Source: Jiangella alkaliphila (GTDB lineage: Bacteria > Actinomycetota > Actinomycetes > Jiangellales > Jiangellaceae). From it: 64,000 bases of DNA. The stretch covers positions 3,011,278-3,075,277 of the forward strand of contig NZ_LT629791.1 in the NCBI RefSeq assembly GCF_900105925.1, written 5' to 3'. The position numbers and the translations under genes are program-made. The notes under the pieces were generated by a model that saw only the letters and a program-made list of their open reading frames with translations, ran no database searches and was not told the origin of the DNA. Positions 42,206 through 50,993 of the stretch are shown here, piece by piece (positions within the stretch are counted from its first letter, which is position 1; each line of letters begins with the position of its first letter).

Positions 42206-43026
42206 GCGCCGCACGGTTGCGACGGGTGCTGCTGTACGCGGGCCTGGTGGCCGTCGGGCTGCTGTTCATCGGCCCGCTGTACTGGCTGTTCTCGTCGGCT
42301 CTCAAGGAGTCGGGCGACATCTACCGGTTCCCGCCGAGTTGGCTGCCCGGCTGGCACTTCGAGAACTTCGCCGACGCCTGGCGGGCCGCGCCGTTCGGCG
42401 ACTTCTTCGTCAACTCGCTGATCGTCACCGCGGGCGGCGCCGCGATCAAGCTGGTCAACGCCACGCTGACGGCGTACGCGTTCGTGTTCCTGCGATTCCC
42501 CTACAAGAACGTGATCTTCCTGGTGATGCTCGGCGCCCTGATGGTGCCGAACAACGTCACGCTGATCGTCAACTACATCACCGTGTCGAACCTCGGCTGG
42601 GTGAACACCTACCTGGGGCTGATCATCCCCAGCGCCGGGTCGGTGTTCGGCATGTTCCTGCTGCGCCAGTACATGCTCACGCTGCCCGGCGACGTCGTCG
42701 AGGCGGCGCGGGTCGACGGCGCCGGACACCTGCGCATCATGTGGCAGGTCGTGCTGCCGATGTGCAAGCCGATGCTGGTCACCGTCGGGATCATCGCCGT
42801 CGTCGACATGTGGAACGACTTCATCTGGCCGCTCATCGTCACCAACACCGTCGAGATGCGGACGCTGCCCATCGGATTGCTGTACCTGCGCTCCACCGAG
42901 GGCTACTCGAACTGGGGCGCGATCATGGCCGGCACGGTGATGGTCGCGCTCCCGATGCTCATCCTCTTCCTCCTCGCCCAGCGGCAGATCACCCGCGGGC
43001 TGACCGGCGGGGCCGTCAAGGGCTGA
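42202..43026 (+). CDS. Carbohydrate ABC transporter permease (UgpE/MalG type)
   Basis: Protein of 274 residues with six transmembrane helices, beginning VLLYAGLVAVGLLFIGPLYW, and the EAA loop VEAARVDGAGHLRIMWQVVLPM. ATG overlaps the previous stop (ATGA). It pairs with the 41213 permease to make the pore for a polyol- or glycerophosphodiester-like solute delivered by the lipoprotein at 43061. Size and topology are standard for the family. Confidence 0.88.
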   Translation: MSAARLRRVLLYAGLVAVGLLFIGPLYWLFSSALKESGDIYRFPPSWLPGWHFENFADAWRAAPFGDFFVNSLIVTAGGAAIKLVNATLTAYAFVFLRFPYKNVIFLVMLGALMVPNNVTLIVNYITVSNLGWVNTYLGLIIPSAGSVFGMFLLRQYMLTLPGDVVEAARVDGAGHLRIMWQVVLPMCKPMLVTVGIIAVVDMWNDFIWPLIVTNTVEMRTLPIGLLYLRSTEGYSNWGAIMAGTVMVALPMLILFLLAQRQITRGLTGGAVKG

Positions 43027-43060
43027 CGCCGTACCGCGAGCACGAAAGGACGCACCAGAC

Positions 43061-44467
43061 ATGCGACACCGCAGCGTAATGCGCCCCTCCCGGCCGAGCC
43101 GGCGCGACTTCCTCGCCATGGCGGCGGCCGCCGGCGTCGCCGTCCCGCTGATCGGCTGTGCGGGCGGCGTCACCGACGACGGCGGCAGCGACGACGGCAC
43201 CCCCGCCCCGGGCGGCAACCTCGACCAGGTCGACGTCAGCCCGCCGTCGCAGTACGCCGGTCGCGTCAACGTCGCCATGTGGAGCGCGATGGGCGGCGTC
43301 AACGGCGAGGCGCTGGCCGCGCTGGTGGAGAAGTTCAACCAGTCGCAGGAGGACGTCTACGCCGAGGTGCAGTTCCAGGGCGCCTACGCCGAGTCCGCGC
43401 CCAAGCTGACCGCCGCTCTGCGGGCCGGCGCCGTCCCCGACGTCATGATGCTGGCCGACACGTTCTGGGGCCGGTTCCTCATCAACGACGCCCTCGAGCC
43501 GCTGAACGGCTACTTCGACGACGACTTCGGCCGCGATGACTACGTCGAGGCGCTCTACGACGAGGGGCTGGTCGGCGACGAGCTGTACTGGCTCTCCTTC
43601 GGCCGCAGCACGCCGCTGTTCTACTACAACAAGAACGTGTTCCAGCAGGCCGGCCTGCCCGACCGCGGTCCGGACACGTGGTCGGAGCTGCGCGAGTGGT
43701 CGTCGGCGATCTCGCAGCTCACCGTCAACGGCCAGCCGCTCAAGGCGCACGCGTTCACCGGCGACGACGACTGGCAGTTCATGGCGGCGGTCTGGCAGTT
43801 CGGCGGCCGGCTGTCCGACGGACTGGACGTCACCATCGACTCCGGCGGCGCCGTCGACGCGGCCCGGTGGCACCAGCAGTACATCTTCGAGGACGGCTAC
43901 GGCTACCTCGCGCAGGCGTCCGGCACCGACTTCGGCACGGGTGTCGTCGCCACCACGATCACGTCGACCGGCGGGCTGCGCGGCATCTACGAGGCGGCCG
44001 CGACCGCCGGGTTCGAGGTCGGCACCGCGTTCCTGCCGAAGGAGGTCGCCAGCGGCGTCCCGACCGGCGGCATGGGGTTCTCGCTGCTCAGGGGTGCCGC
44101 GCAGGAGCGCAAGGACGCCGCGTTCCAGCTGCTGAAGTTCCTCGGGCAGCCGGAGAACGCGGCCGAGTGGACGCTCGCCACCGGCTACCTGCCGATCGTC
44201 AAGGCGTCGATGGACGTCCCCGAGCTGGCGCAGACCCTGTCCAGCGACCCGAACTTCAGCGTCGCCGTCGAGCAGCTGCCCGAGGCGCAGGGCAGCGACG
44301 CGATCCGGTCCTTCCTGCCCAACGGCACCGACCTCATCATCAGCGGCCTGCAGCGCATCTACAGCGACGGCAGCGAGGACCCGCAGGACGTCTTCGACGA
44401 GGTCGCCGAGCAGCTGCGGCAGGGCGTCGAGGACATCCGGCCCGCCTACGAGGAGTACTTCGGCTGA
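43061..44467 (+). CDS. ABC transporter substrate-binding lipoprotein
   Basis: Protein of 468 residues. A Tat-type twin Arg (SRRDFLAMAAAAG) is followed by the lipobox cysteine in PLIGCAGG, so it is probably exported folded and then lipidated. The mature protein has family 1 solute-binding features: VNVAMWSAMGGVNGEALAAL, LTAALRAGAVPDVMMLADTFW and FYYNKNVFQQAGLP. ATG at 43061 has AAAGGA upstream. The stop shares a base with the next ATG (TGATG). It binds the substrate of the two permeases; the GDPD and TagC-like neighbours suggest glycerophosphodiester or polyol-phosphate fragments. Confidence 0.9.
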   Translation: MRHRSVMRPSRPSRRDFLAMAAAAGVAVPLIGCAGGVTDDGGSDDGTPAPGGNLDQVDVSPPSQYAGRVNVAMWSAMGGVNGEALAALVEKFNQSQEDVYAEVQFQGAYAESAPKLTAALRAGAVPDVMMLADTFWGRFLINDALEPLNGYFDDDFGRDDYVEALYDEGLVGDELYWLSFGRSTPLFYYNKNVFQQAGLPDRGPDTWSELREWSSAISQLTVNGQPLKAHAFTGDDDWQFMAAVWQFGGRLSDGLDVTIDSGGAVDAARWHQQYIFEDGYGYLAQASGTDFGTGVVATTITSTGGLRGIYEAAATAGFEVGTAFLPKEVASGVPTGGMGFSLLRGAAQERKDAAFQLLKFLGQPENAAEWTLATGYLPIVKASMDVPELAQTLSSDPNFSVAVEQLPEAQGSDAIRSFLPNGTDLIISGLQRIYSDGSEDPQDVFDEVAEQLRQGVEDIRPAYEEYFG

Positions 44468-45168
44468 TGACGATGAGCCTGTGCGCGCACCGCGGCTCGC
44501 CCTCGGTGCTGCCGGAGAACACGGTCGGGTCGTTCCAGCGGGCCGTCGACGAGGGCGCCGACGAGATCGAGCTGGACCTGCGGCTGTCCGCCGACGGCCG
44601 GCTGGTGGTCATCCACGACGCCACCGTCGACCGGACCACGGACGGGACCGGCGCCGTCGCCGAGCTGACGTTCGAGCAGCTCCGGGCGCTGGACGCCGGC
44701 GGCGGCGCGCCGATCCCGTCGTTCGAGGAGGTCCTCGACGGCGTCGGCGCGCGGCTGCAGGTCGAGATCAAGGCGCCGGAGGCGGCCGGGCCGCTGGCCG
44801 CGCTGCTGCGCGACCGTCCGGACGACCTCGCCCGCATCTCGCCGTGCTGCTTCGACGCTGACGTCGTCGCCGAGCTGGTCCGGTTGTTCCCGGACGCGCC
44901 GGTCGGGCTGATCGGGTCCGGCGGCTCCGCCGAGGCGCTGGACCGGGCTGTCGAGCTGGGGGCGTCGCGGGTGCTGTTCGGCTGGGCCGGCACCGACCGC
45001 GCGCTGGTCGAGCAGGCCCAGGCCCGCGGCCTGGAGTTCAGCATCTGGCTGGTCAACACGCCCGAGCAGCTCCGCGACGCGCGGGCGCTCGGCGTCGACG
45101 GATTCACCACCGACCACACGGCCGCCATCGCGGCCGAGCTGGCCCGGACCGAGGAGGCGGCATCGTGA
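44467..45168 (+). CDS. Glycerophosphodiester phosphodiesterase
   Basis: Protein of 233 residues with GDPD motifs: catalytic HRG in CAHRGSPSVLPENT (His8, Arg9), EIELDLRLSADGRLVVIHD giving the metal-binding Glu/Asp and second His, DRTTDGTG, and VDGFTTDH near the end. It splits glycerophosphodiesters into an alcohol and sn-glycerol 3-phosphate. No signal peptide, so it acts on imported substrate, as UgpQ does next to Ugp transporters. TGATG coupling upstream and GTGA coupling to the exported beta-propeller gene. Confidence 0.92.
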   Translation: MTMSLCAHRGSPSVLPENTVGSFQRAVDEGADEIELDLRLSADGRLVVIHDATVDRTTDGTGAVAELTFEQLRALDAGGGAPIPSFEEVLDGVGARLQVEIKAPEAAGPLAALLRDRPDDLARISPCCFDADVVAELVRLFPDAPVGLIGSGGSAEALDRAVELGASRVLFGWAGTDRALVEQAQARGLEFSIWLVNTPEQLRDARALGVDGFTTDHTAAIAAELARTEEAAS

Positions 45169-46235
45169 CGGCACTCTCGCGGCGGGCGTTCGTCCGGCTC
45201 GGCGGTGCGGCGGCCGGTGCCGGCGCACTGGCGTTGACGGGATCGACGGCGGTAGCGGCGGGCGGCGGAGCGGGCGCGGCGCCCGCGCGGACCCCGTCGT
45301 TCGACCTGACCGCGCCGGCCGAGCCGTTCCTCGTCAACGTGGGCCTGCACGACCAGCGGACCATCATGCAGTCGTTCGCCGTCGACAGCACCGGCGGGCA
45401 CGTCTACGTCGTCCAGATCACCCAGGGCGGCACCGTCCTCCCCGGCGACGCGCCCGGCGACGAGGAGTACGCGCGCCGGGCCGCCCGCGGCGACCTCACG
45501 CTGTCGAAGCTGGACCTGGCCGGGAACCTGCTCGGGCACATGTACCTCAAGCGGTTCGGCCACGGCGTCGCGATCGGTGTGGAGAGGTCCGGCCGCCACG
45601 TCCACCTGTGGACAGAGGTCGACGCCGTCACCGAGGGCGCCAGCGGGTGGGGGACGCGGCTGCTGCGGTTCCCGTTCGCCGATGGCGCGGTGATCGACGC
45701 CGACACGACGCCGGGCCTGCAACGACGCGAGCTGCTCCCCGGCGTCGACCGCACCACCTGCAACATCGACCCCGTCCACCGCACGCTGGTCATGCGCTAC
45801 CGCCGCGACGGCGCGTTCCGGTTCGCCCTCTTCGACCTCGACGACGTCCGCCGCGAGCGGCTCGCGTATCGGCCGATCGCCGACGTCGCCCAGCCGGACG
45901 TGCTCAGCGGCGGGCCGGTGTTCCAGGGCTACGCGACATACGGGCGCGACCTCTACCTCTTCGACGGGCAGATCTACAGCGCGACCAACCCGCCGGAGGG
46001 CCGCGGCAACGCGCACCTGACCCGGGTCGACTGGCGGACCGGCGCCGTCGCCGAGCGGGTGCGCACGACCGACGGACACGAGCTGCACCGCCGCGAGCCG
46101 GAGGGCCTCGGCGTCTGGCTGGCGTCGCCAGGCCGGCGGCCCACGGCGCGGCTCGGCTTCGCGTTCGGCACCAGCGTCAGCGCCGACCCCGACGACGACC
46201 GGCTCTGCACGATCCTGACGAAGTCGCTGGCCTAG
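45165..46235 (+). CDS. Tat-exported TagC/phage P68-type beta-propeller protein
   Basis: Protein of 356 residues. The Tat signal (SRRAFVRLGGAAAGAG) ends near AVAAGG. The rest fits the P68 RBP/TagC-like beta-propeller family: FDLTAPAEPFL, LHDQRTIMQSFAVD, DLTLSKLDLAGNLLGHMYLK, GFGHGVAIGVE-type strand with HLWTEVDA. Related domains occur in phage receptor-binding proteins and teichoic-acid gene clusters and have been linked to binding or cutting glycerol-phosphate polymers. GTG overlaps the GDPD stop. As the operon's only secreted non-lipoprotein, it is the candidate depolymerase. Catalysis is not proven from sequence. Confidence 0.75.
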   Translation: MTALSRRAFVRLGGAAAGAGALALTGSTAVAAGGGAGAAPARTPSFDLTAPAEPFLVNVGLHDQRTIMQSFAVDSTGGHVYVVQITQGGTVLPGDAPGDEEYARRAARGDLTLSKLDLAGNLLGHMYLKRFGHGVAIGVERSGRHVHLWTEVDAVTEGASGWGTRLLRFPFADGAVIDADTTPGLQRRELLPGVDRTTCNIDPVHRTLVMRYRRDGAFRFALFDLDDVRRERLAYRPIADVAQPDVLSGGPVFQGYATYGRDLYLFDGQIYSATNPPEGRGNAHLTRVDWRTGAVAERVRTTDGHELHRREPEGLGVWLASPGRRPTARLGFAFGTSVSADPDDDRLCTILTKSLA

Positions 46236-46246
46236 CCCGGCGAAGG

Positions 46247-46304
46247 CCATGATCATGGCGCTGTTGTCGTTGCCCTAGCGACACAAACAGCGCCATGATC
46301 ATGG
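46247..46304. repeat. Hairpin of CCATGATCATGG arms between convergent genes
   Basis: Arms at 46247-46269 and 46279-46304 pair with a 3-nt asymmetry; each contains the palindrome CCATGATCATGG plus CGCTGT. The element lies between the exported beta-propeller gene and the convergent RidA-like gene and can act as a two-way terminator. It resembles the hairpin at 29154-29220 in having GATCA-centred arms and a CTGTT block. Confidence 0.75.
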
Positions 46305-46344
46305 TTCTCATCGATCGGACAGGCGCCGAGTACTCCAGGGTCGA

Positions 46345-46755
46345 TTAGGGCAGGACGGCGGTGGCCTCGATCTCGATCAGCTGGCCCGGGAACGCCAGCG
46401 CCGCCACACCGACGAGCGTCGCCGCGGGCGGGCCGTCGGTGCGCACCAGGACGTCGCCGGCGCGGCCGATGCCGGCGCCGACCAGCTCGAGGCTGTGCTC
46501 GTCGTAGCCGGCCACGAAGATGCCGAGCCGGACGACGTCGGCGAAACTCGCGCCGGCCGCCGCGAGCGCCGTGGCGACGTTGCGCAGCGCCTGCTCGGTC
46601 TGGGCGGCGAGGTCGCCGGTGCCGACCAGGTTGCCGTCGGCGTCGGACGGCACCTGACCGGCGACGATGACCTGGCGCGTGCCGGTGGCGACGACGACCT
46701 GGGAGTAGCTCGGCGGCTGGGGGAGGCCGGGCGGATTGATCAGCTGGATGGGCAT
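46345..46755 (-). CDS. RidA/YjgF family protein, probably not an imine deaminase
   Basis: Protein of 136 residues with the Rid fold: [41 protein letters not shown] and a [11 protein letters not shown] terminus. The Arg that marks active RidA enzymes (before the final strands) is replaced, the segment reading [12 protein letters not shown]. It is cytosolic. Members lacking this Arg belong to other Rid subgroups with poorly known roles. It diverges from the ynfA-like gene across 69 bp. Confidence 0.88.
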   Translation of the reverse strand: MPIQLINPPGLPQPPSYSQVVVATGTRQVIVAGQVPSDADGNLVGTGDLAAQTEQALRNVATALAAAGASFADVVRLGIFVAGYDEHSLELVGAGIGRAGDVLVRTDGPPAATLVGVAALAFPGQLIEIEATAVLP

Positions 46756-46824
46756 GGCGGCAGCCTACGGGCGGCCACTGACAGGGTCGGCCGGCGCCGG
46801 CGGGGTGCTTCTAGGGTGGCCGCC

Positions 46825-47160
46825 ATGACCGTCGTCCGCTCCATCGCGCTGTTCCTACTCGCCGCGGTCGCCGAGATCGGCGGCGCGTGGCTGGTCTGGC
46901 AGGGCGTGCGCGAGCACCGGGGCCCGGTGTGGACCGGCCTGGGCGTCATCGCGCTCGGCCTGTACGGGTTCGTGGCCACGCTGCAGCCGGACGCGAACTT
47001 CGGCCGCGTGCTGGCGGCGTACGGCGGGGTGTTCGTCGCCGGCTCGCTGGCCTGGGCGATGGTCGCCGACGGGTTCCGGCCGGACCGCTACGACGTGATC
47101 GGCGCGGCGATCTGCCTGGTCGGCGTCGCGATCGTCATGTACGCGCCTCGTCCCTCGTGA
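46825..47160 (+). CDS. YnfA/UPF0060 family membrane protein
   Basis: Protein of 111 residues with four transmembrane helices: [55 protein letters not shown] and [24 protein letters not shown] in the first helix and DRYDVIGA in the last are family hallmarks. A small multidrug-resistance-like role has been proposed for the family, without firm proof. The last 26 bp overlap the convergent acetyltransferase gene. Confidence 0.92.
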   Translation: MTVVRSIALFLLAAVAEIGGAWLVWQGVREHRGPVWTGLGVIALGLYGFVATLQPDANFGRVLAAYGGVFVAGSLAWAMVADGFRPDRYDVIGAAICLVGVAIVMYAPRPS

Positions 47161-47677
47161 GCTCGTAGACGGTCTCGAGGCCGTCCTCGTGGTCCCACTG
47201 CTCGCCGACCTCGACGAACCCGTACTGCTGGACGAGGTTGCGCGAGGCCAGGTTGGTGGGGCTCACACTGGCGCGGACGACGCGCACCTGCGGGTCGTGG
47301 GCGGCGCGGTCGAGCATCAGCTCCAGCGCGGCGCGCGCGTATCCGCGGCGGCGGTGGGCGGGGTCGATCGCGTAGCCGACCTCGACCCGGCCGTCGCCGT
47401 CAGGCGGGCCGTGGAAGCCGGCGCGGCCGACGGCGAGCTGGCGGTCGTCGTCCCAGACGATGCCGGTGATCCAGGTGGCGCTCGCCGGGTCGGTGGCGAC
47501 CTGCTCGCGACGCATGCGCCACACGCTCGTCCAGTGCGGGCCGGCGCAGTACGGCGTCAGCTCGACCGGCGACGCCTGGTTGGCCGCGACGATGTCGCCG
47601 TCGGCGAGGGCCGTCAACGCGGCCTCGTTCAACTGCACGATGCTGACGTGCTTCTGTTCCGTCATCAGTTCTGTCAT
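47135..47677 (-). CDS. GNAT family N-acetyltransferase
   Basis: Protein of 180 residues. The acetyl-CoA motif A is [20 protein letters not shown], with motif [19 protein letters not shown] near the C terminus. It transfers acetyl groups to an amine or an N-terminal residue; the substrate is unknown. ATG at 47677 is used, with an in-frame ATG 12 bp later; neither has a clear ribosome-binding site. It lies downstream of the ArsR-SRPBCC gene but is separated from it by a strong hairpin, so probably has its own promoter. Confidence 0.88.
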   Translation of the reverse strand: MTELMTEQKHVSIVQLNEAALTALADGDIVAANQASPVELTPYCAGPHWTSVWRMRREQVATDPASATWITGIVWDDDRQLAVGRAGFHGPPDGDGRVEVGYAIDPAHRRRGYARAALELMLDRAAHDPQVRVVRASVSPTNLASRNLVQQYGFVEVGEQWDHEDGLETVYELTRDEART

Positions 47678-47700
47678 CGGGGCACATCGTGCTCGCCGCG

Positions 47701-47732
47701 ACGCCGGAACACAAGGCGGCGTGTTCCGGCGT
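47701..47732 (-). terminator. Terminator hairpin after the ArsR-SRPBCC gene
   Basis: A perfect 12-bp stem, ACGCCGGAACAC (47701-47712) with GTGTTCCGGCGT (47721-47732), and an 8-nt loop begin 9 bp past the stop of the minus-strand ArsR-SRPBCC gene, before the GNAT gene. Confidence 0.75.
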
Positions 47733-47741
47733 GGCGCGCGT

Positions 47742-48533
47742 TCAGGCGGCGGGCAGCGGCTCGCCGGTCTCGAGGAGCGTCTTGAGGCTGGCGATCAGCG
47801 ACGGCCAGCCGCCGCTGATGCTCGTCAGCACCTCGCTGCCGGGCGGGAAGCCGTCGTGGACGACGGTCAGGCGGACCAGATCGCCCTGCGGCTCGAGGTC
47901 GAAGGTGACCTTCGACCGCTGCTCCGCCGCCCACCTCGCCACATCGGCCGGGTCGAACCCGTGCGCGGCTGCGAACTCGGGCGTGAACGTGTGCCAGGTG
48001 TAGGAGAGCCGGCGGTACGGGTCGGCCTCGAGCACCCGCTGCTCGTCGTCGACGATCGTGGCGCCGGCCTCGTGCCAGACCATCGGCGAGCCGGCCCGCC
48101 AGTCGGTGTCGAAGGCGACGCCCCAGTAGCGGCTGGTGAACGCCTTGTCGGTCAGCGCCTGCCAGAGCTGCTCCGGCGTGGTCCTGATGTACGTCGTGTA
48201 GGTGAACTCGGTGGTGCTCACAGGGGTGGCCTCCAATGCCGTCTTGAGGTCGGCGAGCGCCTGGACGCGCCCGCGGTGGTATCGGCTGATCCAGCGGTCG
48301 GCGATCGCGTTGATCGGCTCGGCGTTGAGGAAGTGGTGCTTCTCGCGGCCGCGCTTCTCGGTGGTCACGAGCTCGGCGGCTTCGAGGACGGCGAGGTGCT
48401 TGCTGACCGACTGGCGGGCCATGTCCAGGCCCTCGCACAGCTGGCGCAACGTCTGGCCGCCGGCGCGGTTCAGGCTGTCCAGCAACGCCCTTCGGCTCGG
48501 ATCGGCCAGCGCCCGGAACACGTCGTCGTCCAT
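47742..48533 (-). CDS. ArsR winged-helix/SRPBCC (AHSA1-like) fusion protein
   Basis: Protein of 263 residues joining two modules. Residues 1-90 are an ArsR-type winged helix (MDDDVFRALADPSRRALLD, LRQLCEGLDMARQSVSKHL, EKRGREKHHFLN). Residues 105-260 are a SRPBCC/AHSA1 domain (TYIRTTPEQLWQALTDKAFT, SPMVWHEAG, VTFDLEPQGDLVRLTVVHDGF), a hydrophobic-ligand cavity that probably serves as the sensor. No metal-binding Cys cluster is seen, so it is not an arsenic or metal repressor. ATG at 48533; two palindromes in the upstream 75 bp suggest autoregulation. Confidence 0.88.
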   Translation of the reverse strand: MDDDVFRALADPSRRALLDSLNRAGGQTLRQLCEGLDMARQSVSKHLAVLEAAELVTTEKRGREKHHFLNAEPINAIADRWISRYHRGRVQALADLKTALEATPVSTTEFTYTTYIRTTPEQLWQALTDKAFTSRYWGVAFDTDWRAGSPMVWHEAGATIVDDEQRVLEADPYRRLSYTWHTFTPEFAAAHGFDPADVARWAAEQRSKVTFDLEPQGDLVRLTVVHDGFPPGSEVLTSISGGWPSLIASLKTLLETGEPLPAA

Positions 48534-48552
48534 GGTTCCTCTTCTGCTGGAT

Positions 48553-48606
48553 AGGCAGCTGTTCGGCTGCCTTTTGCGTCCTGAGAATAGGCAGCCAATC
48601 GGCTGC
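48553..48606. promoter_or_regulatory. Tandem palindromic operators of the ArsR-SRPBCC gene
   Basis: The first site (48553-48572) has perfect 7-base arms AGGCAGC and GCTGCCT around six bases. The second (48589-48606) repeats AGGCAGC and CGGCTGC with a 4-base spacer, 36 bp from the first. Both lie within 75 bp of the start codon, and ATAGGCAGC occurs at both, so a dimeric regulator could bind both faces of the helix cooperatively. Confidence 0.7.
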
Positions 48607-48637
48607 ATGTCAAGCCGAGGCCGCGGACAGCCGCACG

Positions 48638-48683
48638 TGGTTGAGGGATCCAGGTAGCCCGGCCAGCACAGATCCCTCAACCA
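48638..48683 (-). terminator. Terminator hairpin after the zinc-ribbon protein gene
   Basis: A perfect 13-bp stem (48638-48650 with 48671-48683, arm TGGTTGAGGGATC) and a 20-nt loop lie 32 bp past the stop of the minus-strand gene at 48715-49149. Confidence 0.6.
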
Positions 48684-48714
48684 TCGACGCCGGTGCGACG
48701 CGGCTTCGTCGCTC

Positions 48715-49149
48715 CTACGACTGTGGCGCGGCTGAGAGATGCGAGCCGATGATCGTGTTGGTGCTCAGGACGTGCTGGACCAGCTCGCGGAAGTCGTCGA
48801 ATCGGGGGTGGCCCTGCGCCTCCTCGCGCGACAGCTTGTGGCCGAACAGAGGAGCCGCCTCGAAGGACACGGCCGCCGGGATGAGCTGGACGGCCGGGCC
48901 GGGCTGGCCGGGGACCGGGCCGATGCGGCACCCGAACGTGACGTGGTCGCTCTGGTCGTCGCCCTCCCAGGTCCCGAAGATCGCGTCCAGCAGCACGTCG
49001 TTGCCGTCGTGGTGGTGGCAGCTCGCGTAGAAGACGGCATACGGGGCGCCGTCACGGTGGACGAAGCCGGTGATGCGGCGGAACGGCTGGGCGCAGTCGG
49101 GGCAGCGATGCTCGGCGATCTGCAGGTTCGGCGCGGTGGTCAGCGTCAC
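48715..49149 (-). CDS. Uncharacterised zinc-ribbon-like protein
   Basis: Protein of 144 residues, cytosolic. A CPDC pair near residue 16 and a CHHHDG segment near 44 may bind zinc. The rest, with LLDAIFGTWEGDDQSDHVTFGCRIGP and FGHKLSREEAQGHPRFDDF, belongs to no family I can name. Composition and codon use look like a normal gene of this genome, and it lies next to tRNA-Gly on the same strand. Its role is unknown. Confidence 0.75.
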   Translation of the reverse strand: MTLTTAPNLQIAEHRCPDCAQPFRRITGFVHRDGAPYAVFYASCHHHDGNDVLLDAIFGTWEGDDQSDHVTFGCRIGPVPGQPGPAVQLIPAAVSFEAAPLFGHKLSREEAQGHPRFDDFRELVQHVLSTNTIIGSHLSAAPQS

Positions 49150-49189
49150 CGCGGCATCCTCGCATTGAAAGGTGAACCCGAGGAAGACG

Positions 49190-49263
49190 TGGAGCGGGTG
49201 ACGGGAATCGAACCCGCATGACCAGCTTGGAAGGCTGGGGCTCTGCCATTGAGCTACACCCGC
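49190..49263 (-). tRNA. tRNA-Gly (anticodon TCC)
   Basis: The minus strand folds as a cloverleaf: acceptor GCGGGTG (5' end at 49263) pairs with CACCCGC, the anticodon loop reads CTTCCAA with TCC, and the T arm contains GGTTCGATTCC. CCA is encoded (49190-49192). Confidence 0.95.
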
Positions 49264-49326
49264 GCACGGGGACGAGCCCCGTGGGACAGAGTACCCTGTG
49301 ATCTGGCCTAGACTTGTCCGGGCACC

Positions 49327-49402
49327 CGGGGCGTAGCGTAGTGGCTAGCGCGCCTGCTTTGGGAGCAGGAGATCGCAGGTTCGAGTCCTGTCGCCCCGAC
49401 CA
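49327..49402 (+). tRNA. tRNA-Pro (anticodon TGG)
   Basis: Acceptor CGGGGCG (49327) pairs with CGCCCCG (49392-49398), the anticodon loop is TTTGGGA with TGG, and the T arm holds GGTTCGAGTCC. Discriminator A at 49399 and encoded CCA at 49400-49402. It lies upstream of the trigger factor gene, a position conserved in many actinobacteria. Confidence 0.95.
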
Positions 49403-49478
49403 GCCCGCGTACGCAACACCGGAACAGCAAGACGTTGCGTGCGCGCCCGCACACCATCCACACAGGAGACACGAAAGC

Positions 49479-50924
49479 GTGAAGAGCGTCGTCGAGACCC
49501 TCAATCCGACCAGGGTCCGGCTCGCGGTCGAGGTTCCCTTCGCCGAGCTCGAGTCGAACATCCAGTCCGCCTACAAGCGCATCGCCGCGCAGGTGACGGT
49601 GCCGGGGTTCCGCAAGGGCAAGGTGCCGCCCATGGTCATCGACCAGCGCATCGGGCGGCCGGCGGTGCTGGAGGAGGCCGTCAACGAGGCGATCCCGCAG
49701 CTGTACCAGGACGCGATGCGCGAGAACGAGCTGACGCCGCTGGCGCAGCCCGACATCGACCAGCCACAGTTCGGCGAGGGCGAGGACCTCAAGTTCACCG
49801 CCGAGGTGACGGTCAAGCCCAAGATCGAGCTGCCTGAGTGGGAGGGCCTCGAGGTCCAGGTCGACGACATCGCGGTCAGCGACGACGACATCAGCGAGCG
49901 CATCGACGAGCTGCGGGCGCGGTTCGGCACGCTGGTGACGGTCGAGCGGGCCGCCGCCGACGGCGACTTCGTGCAGATCGACCTCAACGCCACCAACGAC
50001 GGCGAGCCGGTCGAGGGCGGACAGGCCAGCGGCGTGTCCTACCAGATCGGCCGCGGCGGCATGGTCGAGGGCCTCGACGACGCCCTGGCCGGGCTCACCG
50101 CGGGCGAGTCGAAGACGTTCCGGACGACGCTGGTCGGCACGCACGACGGCGAAGAGGTCGACGTCGAGGTGACGGTGCACGCCGTCAAGGAGCAGCAGCT
50201 GCCCGAGCTGGACGACGAGTTCGCCCAGCTGGCCAGCGAGTTCGACACCCTCGACGAGCTGCGTGGCGACATCCGCGAGCAGGCTCTGAACAGCAAGCGC
50301 ATCGAGCAGGCCATGTCGGCCCGCGACAAGGTGCTCGAGCAGCTCATCGGCAACGCCGGCGACATCCCGCTGCCCGAAGAGCTCATCAGCCAGCAGGTTG
50401 AGGACCACCTGGCCGACGGCCACGGCGACGACGACCACAAGGCCGAGTTCGAGAAGAACCTGCGCGGTAACCTCACCCAGCAGTTCGTCCTCGACGAGCT
50501 GGTGAAGGCCGAGAGCATCGAGGTCTCGCAGGACGAGCTCAGCTCGTACATCATCCAGCAGGCCATGCGCTCGCGCATCGACCCCAACCAGCTCGCCCAG
50601 CAGCTGGTCGACCAGGGCAACCTGCCCTCGGTCGTCGCCGACGTGGCGCGCGGCAAGGCGCTGGCGCTCGCCGTCGAGAAGGCCAAGGTCACCGACGCGT
50701 CCGGGAACGGCGTCGAGCTGAACCGGCTGCGCGAGGACGGCACCCTGGCCGACCCGAACGAAATCGAGGGCGTCACCGCCCCGGCGGTCGACGGCTCGTT
50801 CGAGTTCGCCGAGCTCGACGCGGAGCAGGCCGACGACGCGGCGGACGAGGCCGGCACCGACGAAGCCGAGGCCGACGAGGCCGAGGCCGACGAGGCCGAC
50901 GACGCGGACGAGAAGAAGGCCTGA
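49479..50924 (+). CDS. tig: Trigger factor
   Basis: Protein of 481 residues. The ribosome-binding domain (1-about 130) has the signature [11 protein letters not shown] near 44-54. The FKBP-type peptidyl-prolyl isomerase domain (about 155-240) starts [17 protein letters not shown] helical arm domain follows. The C-terminal 40 residues are an acidic Glu/Ala/Asp tail with repeats of EADEA, longer than in E. coli but common in actinobacteria. It chaperones nascent chains at the ribosomal exit. GTG at 49479 has AGGAGA upstream. It precedes clpP1-clpP2-clpX, but a hairpin follows its stop. Confidence 0.97.
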   Translation: MKSVVETLNPTRVRLAVEVPFAELESNIQSAYKRIAAQVTVPGFRKGKVPPMVIDQRIGRPAVLEEAVNEAIPQLYQDAMRENELTPLAQPDIDQPQFGEGEDLKFTAEVTVKPKIELPEWEGLEVQVDDIAVSDDDISERIDELRARFGTLVTVERAAADGDFVQIDLNATNDGEPVEGGQASGVSYQIGRGGMVEGLDDALAGLTAGESKTFRTTLVGTHDGEEVDVEVTVHAVKEQQLPELDDEFAQLASEFDTLDELRGDIREQALNSKRIEQAMSARDKVLEQLIGNAGDIPLPEELISQQVEDHLADGHGDDDHKAEFEKNLRGNLTQQFVLDELVKAESIEVSQDELSSYIIQQAMRSRIDPNQLAQQLVDQGNLPSVVADVARGKALALAVEKAKVTDASGNGVELNRLREDGTLADPNEIEGVTAPAVDGSFEFAELDAEQADDAADEAGTDEAEADEAEADEADDADEKKA

Positions 50925-50957
50925 CGGCCGGACCGACCCGAACAGCACGTGTACGCA

Positions 50958-50993
50958 GATCAGGTGGCCATGCCGACGGCTGGTCACCTGATC
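50958..50993 (+). terminator. Terminator hairpin after tig
   Basis: Arms GATCAGGTG (50958-50966) and CACCTGATC (50985-50993) pair perfectly, and the stem extends to 13 bp with one mismatch (inner ends CCA and TGG). It begins 34 bp after the tig stop and is followed by GCGTTT. The next 161 bp, to the clpP1 start, must contain the clp promoter. Confidence 0.7.
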
